A DNA stretch of 61,182 nucleotides from Bacillus sp. 522_BSPC (GCF_001076885.1 NZ_JVDT01000248.1:174-61355); one strand, 5' to 3'; shown: positions 9,611 through 23,595, numbered from the stretch's first letter. Numbers and translations: made by a program. The notes: generated by a model not told the origin, from the sequence alone.

Positions 9611-9659
9611 TAAGCGGGGGAAAAGATGGAGATTACTTCAAAGTCTTACCTATCGCAAC

Positions 9660-14363
<4,704 letters not shown>

Positions 14364-14479
14364 AGGGATACTTCCATAAATGGGAACTCTTGATCTCTCG
14401 TTTATGGTTAGTTGAACACCTTCTTCCTCGAATTTTATAAGCTAACGGTGTACTTACTGAAGGTTAAGAGGATAATGTC

Positions 14480-14543
14480 AGAGAGTTAATCATCATGCTT
14501 CCCTTGAAAAGTGGAATAACTGATGCCTAACTCTCTCTTTTTG
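14480..14543 (+). terminator. Probable terminator after camS
   Basis: AGAGAGTTA (14480-14488) pairs with TAACTCTCT (14528-14536), with an inner ATCATCA/TGATG pairing, followed by CTTTTT. The loop is long (39 bases), so efficiency is uncertain. Confidence 0.6.
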
Positions 14544-14639
14544 TATCATGACAAAAAAATTTCAAAAAGGTACAAGTTTTTTTATCAGCAGAGTAGAGTA
14601 TAGTATGAGAAAAGGAATCTATTTGAAGGAGTTGTGAAC

Positions 14640-15098
14640 ATGTCATCAAACCCTAACTTAGATGATTATATGCAAAAGGGAATGTATGGGGCAAAGGAAA
14701 CAAAGCCAGAGGAACGAAGAAAATTTCTTGGTACTCTAAGAGAAAGAGTTGTGATTGCACTAAATCAATCCCAAGTAATTGAACCATCGCCCTACAAAGA
14801 AATACTTGATGCGATGAAAAAGAATACAGGTGCGAAGTTATATTTAAATGGTCATTTAGACTATTCATACTTATCGAAATATATTAAGGAAGCTAATCAA
14901 GCCAAAATGGAATACACGATTGTAACCAATAAAGAGGCAGATAGTGAAATTGGCTTATTAATTGCTTATGATCATGCGATTAATAAAGAAGATATTTATA
15001 TCGGGGAACAAACAAACGATACAGTAGAAGAGGAATCTTCGCAAGATAGTCAGAAAAAGGGATTATTTACGACTATTGGAAAATGGTTTAGTAAGTAA
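14640..15098 (+). CDS. yueI: YueI family protein (DUF1694)
   Basis: A 152-aa cytosolic protein of the YueI/DUF1694 family, recognised from DDYMQKGMYGAKETKPEERR near the start, LGTLRERVVIAL, and the central LYLNGHLDYSYLSKYIKEA and VTNKEADSEIGLLIAYD. The function of the family is unknown. The ATG at 14640 has AAGGAG seven bases upstream, while the in-frame GTG at 14634 is too close to that site. A good terminator follows at once, so it is probably monocistronic. It interrupts the B. subtilis gene order, in which other genes lie between camS and gatC. Confidence 0.85.
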   Translation: MSSNPNLDDYMQKGMYGAKETKPEERRKFLGTLRERVVIALNQSQVIEPSPYKEILDAMKKNTGAKLYLNGHLDYSYLSKYIKEANQAKMEYTIVTNKEADSEIGLLIAYDHAINKEDIYIGEQTNDTVEEESSQDSQKKGLFTTIGKWFSK

Positions 15099-15100
15099 GA

Positions 15101-15142
15101 AAAGGGCTCAAAAGGAGAAATCTTTTTGGGCTTTTTTGTTTA
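15101..15142 (+). terminator. Terminator after yueI
   Basis: AAAAGGGCTCAAAAG pairs (with G-U pairs) with CTTTTTGGGCTTTTTT; the T-run is part of the 3' arm and continues past it. Confidence 0.75.
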
Positions 15143-15209
15143 AAATAATTGTTGTAGGCATGTTTACTTTTTTTGAAAAGGGTAAATATGAAAAGAAAGT
15201 GCAAAATAT

Positions 15210-15238
15210 TTGTTTTGTGAAATTATATTGCGTACAAT
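15210..15238 (+). promoter_or_regulatory. ohr promoter with overlapping OhrR-like operator
   Basis: TTGTTT (15210-15215), 17 bases, TACAAT (15233-15238) forms a SigA promoter. The -10 box lies inside the near-palindrome ATTGCGTACAAT (15227-15238), similar to the ATTG...CAAT boxes known for OhrR operators. Binding there would block polymerase. The ohrR upstream region on the other strand holds a related ATACAAT near 16262-16270. Confidence 0.55.
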
Positions 15239-15276
15239 GTATATGTGGAAAATAATAAATTATTGGAGGAATAATC

Positions 15277-15705
15277 ATGAGCGATACAATTCTTACAACA
15301 TCTGTTACAGCAACTGGTGGAAGAGAAGGCCGAGTAGAGTCAGAAGACTATGTTATTCAATTTGATACAGCGATGCCAGGAACTCAAAGAGCAAAGGAAT
15401 TGGAGGATGCAACAAACCCTGAGCAATTATTTGCAGCTGGATATTCGGCATGTTTTGATGGTGCATTACAATTAATGGCACAGAGAGAAAAAGTAAACTT
15501 TGACTCTGAAACAACAGCTAGTGTTAGCTTACTAAAGGATGAAACAGATCAAGGCTTTAAATTAGCTGTAAAATTATCTGTAAAAGGAACTGGAATTGAA
15601 AAGGATGTTTTAGAGGAGCTTGTACACAAAGCGCATAACTTCTGCCCATACTCTAAAGCAACTAGAGGAAATATTGATGTTCAATTAGAAGTGGTTACAG
15701 CTTAA
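15277..15705 (+). CDS. ohr: Organic hydroperoxide resistance protein Ohr
   Basis: A 142-aa Ohr/OsmC-fold thiol peroxidase, the normal length. The two redox cysteines are Cys59 (in GYSACFDGAL) and Cys123 (in NFCPYSKATR), and the conserved arginine is near residue 19 (GGREGRV). It reduces fatty-acid and other organic hydroperoxides with dihydrolipoyl partners. AGGAGG-like GGAGGA precedes the ATG. It is convergent with ohrR, with a shared terminator between them, and its promoter overlaps a probable OhrR site. This is the classic ohr/ohrR arrangement, with peroxide-induced derepression expected. Confidence 0.95.
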   Translation: MSDTILTTSVTATGGREGRVESEDYVIQFDTAMPGTQRAKELEDATNPEQLFAAGYSACFDGALQLMAQREKVNFDSETTASVSLLKDETDQGFKLAVKLSVKGTGIEKDVLEELVHKAHNFCPYSKATRGNIDVQLEVVTA

Positions 15706-15715
15706 TAGAAGCATA

Positions 15716-15763
15716 AAAAGAGAGCAGATTGAAAGTACCTAAACTTTTATCTGCTCTCTTTAT
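15716..15763. terminator. Bidirectional terminator between ohr and ohrR
   Basis: AAAGAGAGCAGAT (15717-15729) pairs with ATCTGCTCTCTTT (about 15749-15761), flanked by A-rich and T-rich ends, so it can serve both converging genes. Confidence 0.85.
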
Positions 15764-15790
15764 GTCTATCCTATTTTAAATCATGGTGCA

Positions 15791-16222
15791 TTACGTGAGG
15801 TTTTGCAAAAGCTTTAATAGTGATTGCTTTAATTCAGTGATTTCTTCGTCTGATTTTCCAAAAAGCTTGAAAACTTCGGTTGGAATACATGCTGCTTTTT
15901 GCTGTAGAGAAGCTCCTTTGTCCGTTAAGGTAATGAGTACGGAACGCTCATCCTCAAGGGATCGCTTACGTTGGAGTAATTGTTGCTGTTCCATTCTCTT
16001 AAGCATTGGCGTTAGTGTACCAGAATCGAGGTATAAGTAATTTCCCATTTCCTTCACACTAAGACTTTTATGCTCCCATAGAAGTAAAAGAACTAGGTAT
16101 TGTGGATAGGTTACATCTAGCTCCTCTAACAAGGGCTTATATTTTTTCGTTAATTCCCGTGAACTTGCATATAAAAGAAAACAAAGTTGGTTTTCTAATT
16201 TTAAAGAGTCTAATTCATTCAT
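15791..16222 (-). CDS. ohrR: OhrR, MarR-family organic peroxide sensor
   Basis: A 143-aa MarR-family repressor. The sensing cysteine is Cys14 in LENQLCFLLYASS, the place where OhrR proteins oxidise to release DNA, and the winged-helix region is LSVKEMGNYLYLDSGTLTP followed by the wing RSLEDERSVLITLT. No second C-terminal cysteine is present, which fits the one-cysteine type (as in B. subtilis OhrR, regenerated with a small thiol). AGGTGACG precedes the ATG. Its target is very likely the neighbouring ohr gene and its own promoter. Confidence 0.93.
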   Translation of the reverse strand: MNELDSLKLENQLCFLLYASSRELTKKYKPLLEELDVTYPQYLVLLLLWEHKSLSVKEMGNYLYLDSGTLTPMLKRMEQQQLLQRKRSLEDERSVLITLTDKGASLQQKAACIPTEVFKLFGKSDEEITELKQSLLKLLQNLT

Positions 16223-16423
16223 TGTTCGTCACCTAGCTTTTTAGTCTTCTAAATATTAACTATTGTATCGGATTTTGCGTGAATTTCCTATCTATTTGCC
16301 AAGAATGAGAAAAATAAAGCAATTTCTGTCTCGGGTATAAGGGATTTTTACTGCTTAACAACCCTCTTAGAAAAAAGAAGGATTTACGAAATAGTTAGCG
16401 AAATAAAGGAGAAAAGGGAAAAA

Positions 16424-17266
16424 ATGGAGAGCGTATTTATGAATATTACAGCGTTAAGACCCAAAAAAAGGTCAGCCCTACGTCTTTATTTCGGGAAAAA
16501 ATATTATACCACAAAGAGATATATGCAATGGATGATAGCGAGAAAACACTATGCAAAGAAAAAGCAAAAGGCATTACTACCCCATTCTTATTTTACCCAT
16601 AAAACAATGCTACTAAGAGAATTAAAGGATGTTGATATGAGGCTGCAGTATAACAAAATTATTAATTTAAAAGTGGCGGTTTCAAAAATAAATTTGATAG
16701 TCATAGAACCAGGAGAAACCTTTTCTTATTGGAGAACAATAGGCAAGCCCACTTATAAAAAGGGTTTTGTAGACGGGATGGTTCTGTATTCTGGGAGCTA
16801 TCGTACTGGAGTTGGAGGAGGGCTGTGCCAGCTTTCTAATCTGATTTATTGGATGACATTACATACTCCGTTAACAGTGGTGGAAAGGCATCGCCATAGT
16901 TATGATGTTTTCCCTGATTCCAACCGAACACAGCCATTCGGTAGTGGCGCGACTTGTTCCTACAATTATTTAGACCTACAAATCAAAAATGAAACAGATA
17001 CTACTTTTCAATTATGCTTAGAAGTAACAGATACCCATTTAAAAGGGGAATGGCTAGGGGCAGCACCTAGTTTATCTCATTATGAAGTGTTTGAAAAGGA
17101 GCATCAAATCACACCAGCCTATTTCGGCGGCTATATTCGCCATAATCAAATTTATCGAAAAAAATTTAATAGAAGAGGTGTATTATTGGAGGAAGAGTAT
17201 ATTACAGAAAATCATGCGTTAATGATGTATGAGCCACTCCTTTCCTCGCTGGAGAATAACCGATAA
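16424..17266 (+). CDS. VanW family protein
   Basis: A 280-aa protein of the VanW family, recognised by GETFSYWRTIGKPTYKKGF, the central YRTGVGGGLCQLSNLIYW and the HRHSYDVFPDSNRTQPFGSG segment. VanW is named from vancomycin-resistance clusters, but most members are chromosomal, lack known activity and are not linked to resistance; no other van gene is nearby. The first 60 residues are very rich in Lys/Arg, with no signal peptide visible. ATG 16424 follows AAGGGA; an ATG at 16439 is an alternative start. It stands alone before a terminator. Confidence 0.85.
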   Translation: MESVFMNITALRPKKRSALRLYFGKKYYTTKRYMQWMIARKHYAKKKQKALLPHSYFTHKTMLLRELKDVDMRLQYNKIINLKVAVSKINLIVIEPGETFSYWRTIGKPTYKKGFVDGMVLYSGSYRTGVGGGLCQLSNLIYWMTLHTPLTVVERHRHSYDVFPDSNRTQPFGSGATCSYNYLDLQIKNETDTTFQLCLEVTDTHLKGEWLGAAPSLSHYEVFEKEHQITPAYFGGYIRHNQIYRKKFNRRGVLLEEEYITENHALMMYEPLLSSLENNR

Positions 17267-17290
17267 AAAGAGGGAGGTCCCTCTATTTTT
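17266..17290 (+). terminator. Terminator after the VanW-family gene
   Basis: AGAGGGA directly followed by GG and TCCCTCT, then ATTTTT. It is a compact hairpin with a very short loop right after the stop codon. Confidence 0.75.
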
Positions 17291-17441
17291 ACTTTAAAAT
17301 AGAAATGAACGGAGCGACCAACTAAATCAAAATGGTATAATTGTAAAGACTATGTACATTTAATATGGATAAACATTTTTCAAGGAAAAACAATCATTTA
17401 TAAAGAAACGGCTTTCTTACAAGATATAATCTTACTTTCGG

Positions 17442-17471
17442 TTGCTTTCCTAATGATTTGTTTGCTATTAT
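17442..17471 (+). promoter_or_regulatory. Promoter of the gatCAB operon
   Basis: TTGCTT (17442-17447), 18 bases, TATTAT (17466-17471) with a TG extension directly upstream (TGCTATTAT). It lies about 45 bases before the gatC ATG. Confidence 0.6.
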
Positions 17472-17514
17472 CAGATTATTGTATTGTACGTATAACGATG
17501 GAGGTGACATATAT

Positions 17515-17805
17515 ATGTCAAGAATTACAAAGGAAGAAGTAAAGCATGTTGCGAATCTAGCTAGACTTGCGATATCGGATGAGGAAGCAGAGCATTTTCA
17601 AAAGCAATTGGATGCTATTATTTCTTTTGCAGAAGAACTAAATGAATTAGACACAGAGGGAATTGAACCAACTTCCCATGTATTAGATATGAAAAATGTA
17701 TTACGTGAAGATGTACCAACAAAGGGCTTACCTGTTGAGGAAGTTTTACGCAATGCGCCAGACCATCAGGATGGACAAATTAAAGTGCCATCTATCATTG
17801 AGTAA
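17515..17805 (+). CDS. gatC: Glutamyl/aspartyl-tRNA amidotransferase subunit C
   Basis: A 96-aa GatC, the small wrapping subunit of the GatCAB complex that converts misacylated Glu-tRNA(Gln) (and Asp-tRNA(Asn)) to the correct amide form. The family pattern is clear: [21 protein letters not shown] at the start and the C-terminal [24 protein letters not shown] 17515 has GGAGGTGA eight bases upstream; a longer frame from 17458 would add 19 residues without a ribosome site. It is followed by gatA 14 bases later, the standard Bacillus order. Confidence 0.97.
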   Translation: MSRITKEEVKHVANLARLAISDEEAEHFQKQLDAIISFAEELNELDTEGIEPTSHVLDMKNVLREDVPTKGLPVEEVLRNAPDHQDGQIKVPSIIE

Positions 17806-17819
17806 GGAGGGGAAATCAT

Positions 17820-19277
17820 ATGAGTCTTTTTGATCAAAAGATGACGGATTTACAGGAACTATTACATAAGAAAGAGATATCTGTTACAGATTTAGTAAAA
17901 GAATCGTATAATCGCATAAAAGACGTAGATGGGAAAGTACAAGCATTTTTAACATTAGATGAAGAAAATGCTTTATCACAAGCTAGCGTACTAGATAGCA
18001 AGCTTGTAAATGGGGAACATTCCGGGAGCCTATTCGGAATGCCGATTGGGATAAAGGATAATATTGTTACGAAGGATTTAAGAACAACTTGTTCGAGTAA
18101 AATCTTAGAGAATTTCCAACCGATTTATAATGCAACAGTTATGGACAAGCTGCAAGCAGCTGGAGCTATAACAATCGGAAAGCTAAACATGGATGAATTT
18201 GCTATGGGATCTTCCACGGAAAATTCCTATTACCAAAAAACGAAAAATCCATGGAATCTTGAAACAGTTCCTGGTGGATCATCAGGTGGATCTGCTGCAT
18301 CGGTTGCAGCGGGTGAAGTACTATTTTCCCTTGGATCAGATACTGGTGGCTCCATTCGTCAACCAGCAGCTTTCTGTGGGGTTGTCGGCTTAAAACCTAC
18401 ATATGGAAGAATTTCTCGCTTTGGTCTCGTTGCGTTCGCATCCTCACTTGATCAAATTGGACCAATTACACGTACGGTAGAAGACAATGCTTTCTTGCTT
18501 AATGCTATTTCTGGTTTAGATCCAATGGATTCTACTTCGGCAAATGTAGAGGTTCCTGATTTTACGAAAGGCCTAACGGGAGATATTAAGGGCATGAAAA
18601 TAGCTGTGCCGAAAGAGTATCTAGCAGAAGGAGTAAACGAAACAGTTCGCCAATCTGTTTTAGATGCATTAAAGGTATTAGAAAAATTAGGCGCAACATG
18701 GGAAGAAGTTTCCTTGCCACATAGTAAATATGCCCTTGCTACATATTATTTATTATCTTCTTCAGAAGCATCTGCAAACCTTTCTCGTTTTGATGGGGTA
18801 CGATATGGTTATCGTGCGGATAATGTGGAAACATTAATCGATCTGTATAAGCGTTCACGTGCAGAAGGATTTGGCGATGAAGTGAAGCGCAGAATTATGC
18901 TTGGAACCTTTGCTTTAAGCTCTGGCTATTATGATGCTTATTATAAAAAAGCACAAAAAGTACGTACATTAATTAAAAAAGATTTCGAAGATGTATTTGA
19001 AAAGTATGATGTTATTATTGGACCAACTACTCCAACACCAGCCTTTAAGTTAGGAGAAAATGTGGATGATCCATTAACGATGTATGCAAACGATATATTA
19101 ACGATTCCAGTGAACTTAGCTGGCGTACCAGGTATATCGGTTCCTTGCGGCTTCTCTAACGGTTTGCCACTTGGTTTACAAATTATCGGTAAACACTTTG
19201 ATGAAGCATCTGTATATAAAGTGGCTTATGCGTTTGAACAAGCTACAGATTATCATAAACAAAAACCAACGCTGTAA
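17820..19277 (+). CDS. gatA: Glutamyl/aspartyl-tRNA amidotransferase subunit A
   Basis: A 485-aa amidase-signature enzyme, normal length, which frees ammonia from glutamine in the GatCAB complex. The Ser-cisSer-Lys catalytic triad is visible as Lys79 (GMPIGIKDN), Ser154 ([11 protein letters not shown]) and Ser178 ([12 protein letters not shown]). AAGGAGGGG precedes the ATG. It lies between gatC and gatB in a three-gene operon. Confidence 0.98.
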   Translation: MSLFDQKMTDLQELLHKKEISVTDLVKESYNRIKDVDGKVQAFLTLDEENALSQASVLDSKLVNGEHSGSLFGMPIGIKDNIVTKDLRTTCSSKILENFQPIYNATVMDKLQAAGAITIGKLNMDEFAMGSSTENSYYQKTKNPWNLETVPGGSSGGSAASVAAGEVLFSLGSDTGGSIRQPAAFCGVVGLKPTYGRISRFGLVAFASSLDQIGPITRTVEDNAFLLNAISGLDPMDSTSANVEVPDFTKGLTGDIKGMKIAVPKEYLAEGVNETVRQSVLDALKVLEKLGATWEEVSLPHSKYALATYYLLSSSEASANLSRFDGVRYGYRADNVETLIDLYKRSRAEGFGDEVKRRIMLGTFALSSGYYDAYYKKAQKVRTLIKKDFEDVFEKYDVIIGPTTPTPAFKLGENVDDPLTMYANDILTIPVNLAGVPGISVPCGFSNGLPLGLQIIGKHFDEASVYKVAYAFEQATDYHKQKPTL

Positions 19278-19289
19278 GGGGTGAAAAAG

Positions 19290-20717
19290 ATGGAATTTGA
19301 AACAGTCATTGGGCTAGAGGTCCATGTAGAGTTAAAAACACAATCAAAAATATTCTCAGCAAGTCCCAATCACTTCGGTGCTGAGCCGAATACAAATACG
19401 ACAGTAGTCGATTTAGGCTATCCTGGCGTACTACCTGTTTTAAATAAAAAAGCTGTAGAATATGGCATGAAAGCGTCTATGGCATTAAACTGTGAAATAG
19501 CGACGGAGACGAAATTTGACCGTAAAAACTATTTTTATCCAGATAATCCAAAAGCTTATCAAATCTCACAATTCGATAAACCGATTGGAGAGCATGGCTG
19601 GATTGAAATTGAAGTAGATGGCTATAAGAAAAAAATTGGGATTACCCGTGTGCATTTAGAAGAGGATGCAGGAAAACTGAATCATGAGAAAGGATATTCA
19701 TTAGTGGACTTCAACCGTCAAGGAACGCCATTAATTGAAATCGTTTCTGAGCCAGATATTCGTACACCAAATGAAGCATATGCTTACTTGGAAAAATTGA
19801 AATCCATCATTCAATATACAGGCGTATCTGATTGTAAAATGGAAGAAGGTTCTTTGCGCTGTGATGCCAACATTTCGATTCGTCCTGTAGGACAAGAGGA
19901 ATTTGGAACAAAAACGGAGCTGAAAAACTTAAACTCCTTTAACTTTGTTCGCAAAGGATTAGAGTATGAAGAACAACGACAAAGAGAGGTTGTTTCTTCA
20001 GGTGGTGTCATTAATCAAGAAACACGCCGCTTTGATGAAGCAACAAGTACAACATTGCTAATGCGTGTTAAAGAAGGTTCAGATGATTATCGTTATTTCC
20101 CCGAACCAGATTTAACAGATTTGTATATCGACGAAGATTGGAAAGCAAGAATTCGTGCGGAAATTCCAGAATTACCAGATGCAAGACAAAAGCGTTATAT
20201 GGAAGAATGGGGCTTACCAGAGTACGATGCGAAAGTATTAACCGTTACGAAGGAAATGGCTGATTTCTTTGAAGGCACTGTTGCAAATGGAGCGGAGCCA
20301 AAGCTTGCTTCTAACTGGGTAATGGGCGATGTTTCTGCCTATTTAAACGCAGAGCAAAAGGAGCTAGCAGAAGTAAAGCTAACTCCAGAAAATCTTGCTG
20401 GTATGATAAAGCTCATTGGAAATGGAACAATCTCCAGTAAGATTGCAAAACAAGTTTTTAAAGAGTTGATTGAAAATGGCGGAGATGCGGAAGCGATTGT
20501 TAAAGAGAAAGGGCTAGTGCAAATCTCTGATGAAGGTGCATTGCTGAAAATCATCGGCGAAGTATTGGATAACAATCCTCAATCCATTGAAGACTTTAAA
20601 AATGGAAAACAAAAAGCAATTGGGTTTCTTGTTGGTCAATTGATGAAAGCGACAAAGGGACAAGCAAATCCACAAATGGTTAATAAATTATTAGTCGAAG
20701 AAATGAATAAAAGATAA
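19290..20717 (+). CDS. gatB: Glutamyl/aspartyl-tRNA amidotransferase subunit B
   Basis: A 475-aa GatB, the subunit that binds misacylated tRNA, phosphorylates the carboxylate and receives ammonia from GatA. The cradle domain begins [14 protein letters not shown]. Conserved segments include [44 protein letters not shown] and the [10 protein letters not shown] motif. The C-terminal helical/YqeY-like tail (about 330-475) binds tRNA. I start at ATG 19290, with AAGGGGTG properly spaced, rather than the in-frame GTG at 19281 that overlaps it. It ends the operon before a strong terminator. Confidence 0.98.
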   Translation: MEFETVIGLEVHVELKTQSKIFSASPNHFGAEPNTNTTVVDLGYPGVLPVLNKKAVEYGMKASMALNCEIATETKFDRKNYFYPDNPKAYQISQFDKPIGEHGWIEIEVDGYKKKIGITRVHLEEDAGKLNHEKGYSLVDFNRQGTPLIEIVSEPDIRTPNEAYAYLEKLKSIIQYTGVSDCKMEEGSLRCDANISIRPVGQEEFGTKTELKNLNSFNFVRKGLEYEEQRQREVVSSGGVINQETRRFDEATSTTLLMRVKEGSDDYRYFPEPDLTDLYIDEDWKARIRAEIPELPDARQKRYMEEWGLPEYDAKVLTVTKEMADFFEGTVANGAEPKLASNWVMGDVSAYLNAEQKELAEVKLTPENLAGMIKLIGNGTISSKIAKQVFKELIENGGDAEAIVKEKGLVQISDEGALLKIIGEVLDNNPQSIEDFKNGKQKAIGFLVGQLMKATKGQANPQMVNKLLVEEMNKR

Positions 20718-20740
20718 GAAGGGGATCTATCTCCCCTTTA

Positions 20741-20784
20741 GCTGTCAGCAAATGTTGAAAACGACTTTGCTGGCAGCTTTTTTT
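20741..20784 (+). terminator. Terminator after gatB
   Basis: GCTGTCAGCAAA (20741-20752) pairs with TTTGCTGGCAGC (about 20766-20777), followed by TTTTTTT. A smaller AAGGGGA...TCCCCTT hairpin sits just before it. Confidence 0.9.
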
Positions 20785-20850
20785 ATGGGAAAAGAGGGGG
20801 AGGATGGCAAAACTAGCTTGGATAGTGGTATATATTCTAGTCGAACGTGG

Positions 20851-20962
20851 AAATCAGCCAACCCAACGATAAATCAGCCAAAGTAGGAGGGAAATCAGCC
20901 AAACCAGCGATAAATCAGCCAAAGTAGGAAGGGAATCAGCCGAACTAGCGATAAATCAGCCA
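20851..20962. repeat. Six half-units of AAATCAGCCAA (41-bp period)
   Basis: The 11-base core AAATCAGCCAA (with small changes) begins at 20851, 20871, 20892, 20912, 20933 and 20953. Two kinds of spacer alternate (a CCAGCGAT type and an AGTAGGAGG type), giving a 41-bp repeat present almost three times. It lies in the 410-base gap between the convergent gatB and plsY genes, which holds no gene. The function is unknown. Confidence 0.8.
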
Positions 20963-21006
20963 AACCACCATCCCCATCCCAGCACTTCCCTCCACAACCT
21001 CCAAAA

Positions 21007-21051
21007 TCAAAATAAAGGAGCAACTCTTAAAAGAGCAACTTCTTTATTTTG
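21007..21051 (-). terminator. Terminator downstream of plsY
   Basis: CAAAATAAAGGAG pairs with CTTCTTTATTTTG around a 17-base loop. Both strands end in A/T-rich runs, so it may also back up the gatB terminator. Confidence 0.7.
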
Positions 21052-21131
21052 ATTTCCATTCATTCGACAGTATTTCCCAGGAAAAGTCCGTAATCAACAA
21101 TTTCCTGAAAAGCTTGTCCAATTAAGGGGAA

Positions 21132-21752
21132 TCAGCCTATTTTCTTCGGGTTAATTCGATCCTTTTTTATGTTTTTATCATTAATTTTAGGTTCTTGATG
21201 ATGAATAAAATTAAGAATATTAGAGCGATGTAAAAAGATTAATAGTATTAAAAACAAGAAAAAGAGCCAGTCATGTTGGATGGTAGGAGATAATAGCGCA
21301 TATAAAAAAATGATTATTCCTACTGAAATACTACCCAAGAATACATATTTTGTTATAAAAATAACAGCGAAGAATGCAAAATAGGTAATGAAAAACAAAG
21401 CTGGATTGGCAACGAGAAGGGTCCCTGCTGTAGTTGCAATTGCTTTTCCACCACGGAATCTAGCGAAAATTGGAAAGCAATGACCAATGACAGCGACTAA
21501 TCCAGTGTATAACGGATTTATATCTACCATTAGCAAGTATGGTAAGCATGTGGCTAGCGCTCCTTTTCCGACATCAAGTAGTAAAACGGCAATCCCAGCT
21601 TTTTTGCCTAACACGCGAATAGAATTAGTAGCTCCTGGGTTAAAACTGCCATGTTTACGAATGTCTATACCATAAAAAACCTTGCCGATAATTAAGGCAG
21701 TTGGAAAAGAACCGATTAAGTAAGAAGCTAGGATAATAATAATCAAGTGCAT
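21132..21752 (-). CDS. plsY: Glycerol-3-phosphate acyltransferase PlsY
   Basis: A 206-aa integral membrane acyltransferase that moves an acyl group from acyl-phosphate to glycerol-3-phosphate, making lysophosphatidate. The three family motifs are present: GSFPTALIIGK near residue 14, GSFNPGATN near 36-44 (phosphate binding) and GHCFPIFARFRGGKA near 90-104. Five or more hydrophobic segments fit the known topology. Bacilli often keep more than one PlsY; the position beside gatB differs from the parE-linked plsY of B. subtilis, so this may be a paralogue. The C-terminal 25 residues are a Lys/Asn-rich tail. Confidence 0.9.
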   Translation of the reverse strand: MHLIIIILASYLIGSFPTALIIGKVFYGIDIRKHGSFNPGATNSIRVLGKKAGIAVLLLDVGKGALATCLPYLLMVDINPLYTGLVAVIGHCFPIFARFRGGKAIATTAGTLLVANPALFFITYFAFFAVIFITKYVFLGSISVGIIIFLYALLSPTIQHDWLFFLFLILLIFLHRSNILNFIHHQEPKINDKNIKKDRINPKKIG

Positions 21753-21915
21753 TTCTCCTTTGACATAATCTTAAGTTTACTAGAATTAAACAATATTTTT
21801 TTTCTTCTTTTATTCTATGCAGCAAAAGGGAGAAGATTGTTTCCTTCTCCCTATATTATAAATAAAAGATGCTGTTTTTTATTTAATTTTTAAAAGTCTA
21901 TTTTATAAATAAATG

Positions 21916-23595
21916 TTATGGATTTAAATCTTGTTCTTTTACTACCAATTTTTCAACCGTAACAATCACTTCTTCTGTATCCACATAATCTATAGTTAAC
22001 TGCATCCCTTTTTCTAGGAAAATACTATAAGGAAAATCATTTGATGAAACTTGGAAAATGGTTTTATTTCCATCTAACATGAATTTTACAATCGTGCTAT
22101 TTTCTACTTCAGATTTATATACATAGCTGACCGTTCCCGTTACTGTCTTTTGTTCGGCAATATTATTAGGGACAGTTTTATCATTTTTTAAAAGGGTGAC
22201 AAGAGCATATTTATAATCATTAAAAAGCTTTGTTTTTTCAGTATGATAACTATACACCTTTTCATCCTTTGCATTAATCAACATAATTTCTCTTAATACA
22301 TGATTGCTGTCCATAAGCGGGACAACCCATGTGAATTGCCCATAAATTGTATAAAGCAGCGGAGTGCCAGCTTCGTATTTTTGGGCGCGGAAGGTTTTTT
22401 CCGCTACATTGATAGCAGATTTACCATTTAAAGAGCCGTTTGCTTCGGTGTAAAAAGTAAGAGCACCAGTGCGAGCATTAATCATAGAATAACCAACCAT
22501 ACTACCACTGTCTGATTTCGGACGAGTGAAGTCAGTAAACCAATGCAATTGTAAGTCTTCATTAAATACACCATTTACTTCGTCTACATTTTCCCAAGCA
22601 GTTGGCAATTTCATGTCTTCTTTTGCAAAAAGAGTGTTCCAGAAACCATGAATATATTTTCCATACCACTCATTCCAGTCCTCAGCAACACTTGTAGGAA
22701 TGACATGGTCAATGAAATCAGGAATATTGTTCATAGCATAGTCCTCTATTTTTCCAGTAGCTGGATCAATGATATAAATCCCTTTAATATCAATAATTTC
22801 TCGGAATTTATTATATTGACCATACGGAATAACATAATAAGGTTTATCGTTATCATCGGGTTCAAAGCTTGCCTCAAGCAGAATCATATCTTTATGCTTA
22901 TTTCTGACTAGCCTTTTTAAATCCTCGTTAAAGTATGCAGACGGAACATACTTCATGGATGATTGAACTAAGATGGCATCCTCATTTTCATCCTCTGCAC
23001 TCATTTTAATAAAGCCAGGAACATCACTTCCTTTTACCCATTTGAAAAATCCTGTGTATTCAATCGGCGTTACCCAATAGAGATGATCATCGATTTTTTG
23101 TAGAGTGGAATTTCCTAAATCATAATAAGAAGGATGGGCAAGCTCCCCAAGTTTTTTCTCGCTTCGATAACGTGCATAGCTTTCCGGTACAACGACGATA
23201 TGCTTCTCATTTGTAGATACAGCTTCTTTGTCGATAACAGTTGCTTTTTCTTGTACAAATCGATATTTATCGCCGGTAATAGTTAATGGATAGATAAATT
23301 GGACGTAAAGACTAAATAAGACAAAGTATAAAAATAGAATTCCGGTTATTTTATATCCCTTTACTTTTCCAAAAAGTAAATCTAAAAATAAGAAGAAAGC
23401 AATATAAATAGCACCATATTTAAATAGAGCCTGTAAGGAATGATCGATTAGCTGAAAATAATCAAGACAAAAAATAATTAAAAGCCCAGCAAGCAATCGT
23501 ATAACTTGAAAAATGAGAAATCTTTGTTTTTTTAGATGGCTTTTCCATAGGAATGGATTTAGTGTTAAAGCCAGTAACGCAAATAAATAATGCAT
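21916..23595 (-). CDS. Membrane-anchored protein of unknown function
   Basis: A 559-aa protein I cannot assign to a named family. The first about 120 residues form four hydrophobic segments (about 2-15, 28-48, 57-75, 85-108), and the remaining about 440 residues look extracytoplasmic. That part has repeats of a pattern like GIYIIDPATGKIEDY and GYSMINARTGALTFY, strand-rich segments reminiscent of PepSY-like or propeller folds. A final small domain (about 480-555) resembles an OB-like strand barrel (GTVSYVYKSEV...). ATG 23595 has AAAGGAG seven bases upstream; an ATG at 23601 is too close. It is divergent from the sigma-factor operon, so the 200-base gap may hold promoters for both. Confidence 0.6.
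   Translation of the reverse strand: MHYLFALLALTLNPFLWKSHLKKQRFLIFQVIRLLAGLLIIFCLDYFQLIDHSLQALFKYGAIYIAFFLFLDLLFGKVKGYKITGILFLYFVLFSLYVQFIYPLTITGDKYRFVQEKATVIDKEAVSTNEKHIVVVPESYARYRSEKKLGELAHPSYYDLGNSTLQKIDDHLYWVTPIEYTGFFKWVKGSDVPGFIKMSAEDENEDAILVQSSMKYVPSAYFNEDLKRLVRNKHKDMILLEASFEPDDNDKPYYVIPYGQYNKFREIIDIKGIYIIDPATGKIEDYAMNNIPDFIDHVIPTSVAEDWNEWYGKYIHGFWNTLFAKEDMKLPTAWENVDEVNGVFNEDLQLHWFTDFTRPKSDSGSMVGYSMINARTGALTFYTEANGSLNGKSAINVAEKTFRAQKYEAGTPLLYTIYGQFTWVVPLMDSNHVLREIMLINAKDEKVYSYHTEKTKLFNDYKYALVTLLKNDKTVPNNIAEQKTVTGTVSYVYKSEVENSTIVKFMLDGNKTIFQVSSNDFPYSIFLEKGMQLTIDYVDTEEVIVTVEKLVVKEQDLNP

Larger units (their letters stand above)
6937..9659 (+). mobile_element. Group II intron inserted in pcrA
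   Basis: A 2723-bp element with group II hallmarks: 5' end GTGCGAC, about 750 bases of structured RNA, an intron-encoded reverse transcriptase/maturase (7685-9565), then a domain V hairpin (9577-9610), a domain VI-like stem and 3' end AC. The boundaries were set by the PcrA reading frame: exon 1 ends ...CAGGATA and exon 2 starts CGAATAGATCA, so A+CG restores the Thr codon after DEYQD. The intron is in the sense orientation, as it must be to be spliced from an essential mRNA. All parts look intact, so it is probably splicing-competent and perhaps still mobile. The RNA subgroup was not determined. Confidence 0.93.

Noticed and set aside
9626-9659. ATG at 9626 as an independent start for the PcrA C-terminal part.
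   Set aside because: The 11 codons between it and the splice site are intron domain VI sequence. The product would lack motifs I and II, and splicing explains the frame.
16424-17266. VanW-like gene as evidence of vancomycin resistance.
   Set aside because: VanW-family proteins are common in Bacillaceae chromosomes and no vanH, vanA/B or vanX gene is present.
20851-20962. Short regular repeats as a CRISPR array.
   Set aside because: Half-units are only 20-21 bases with an 11-base core, the spacers are repeated themselves, and no cas gene is near.
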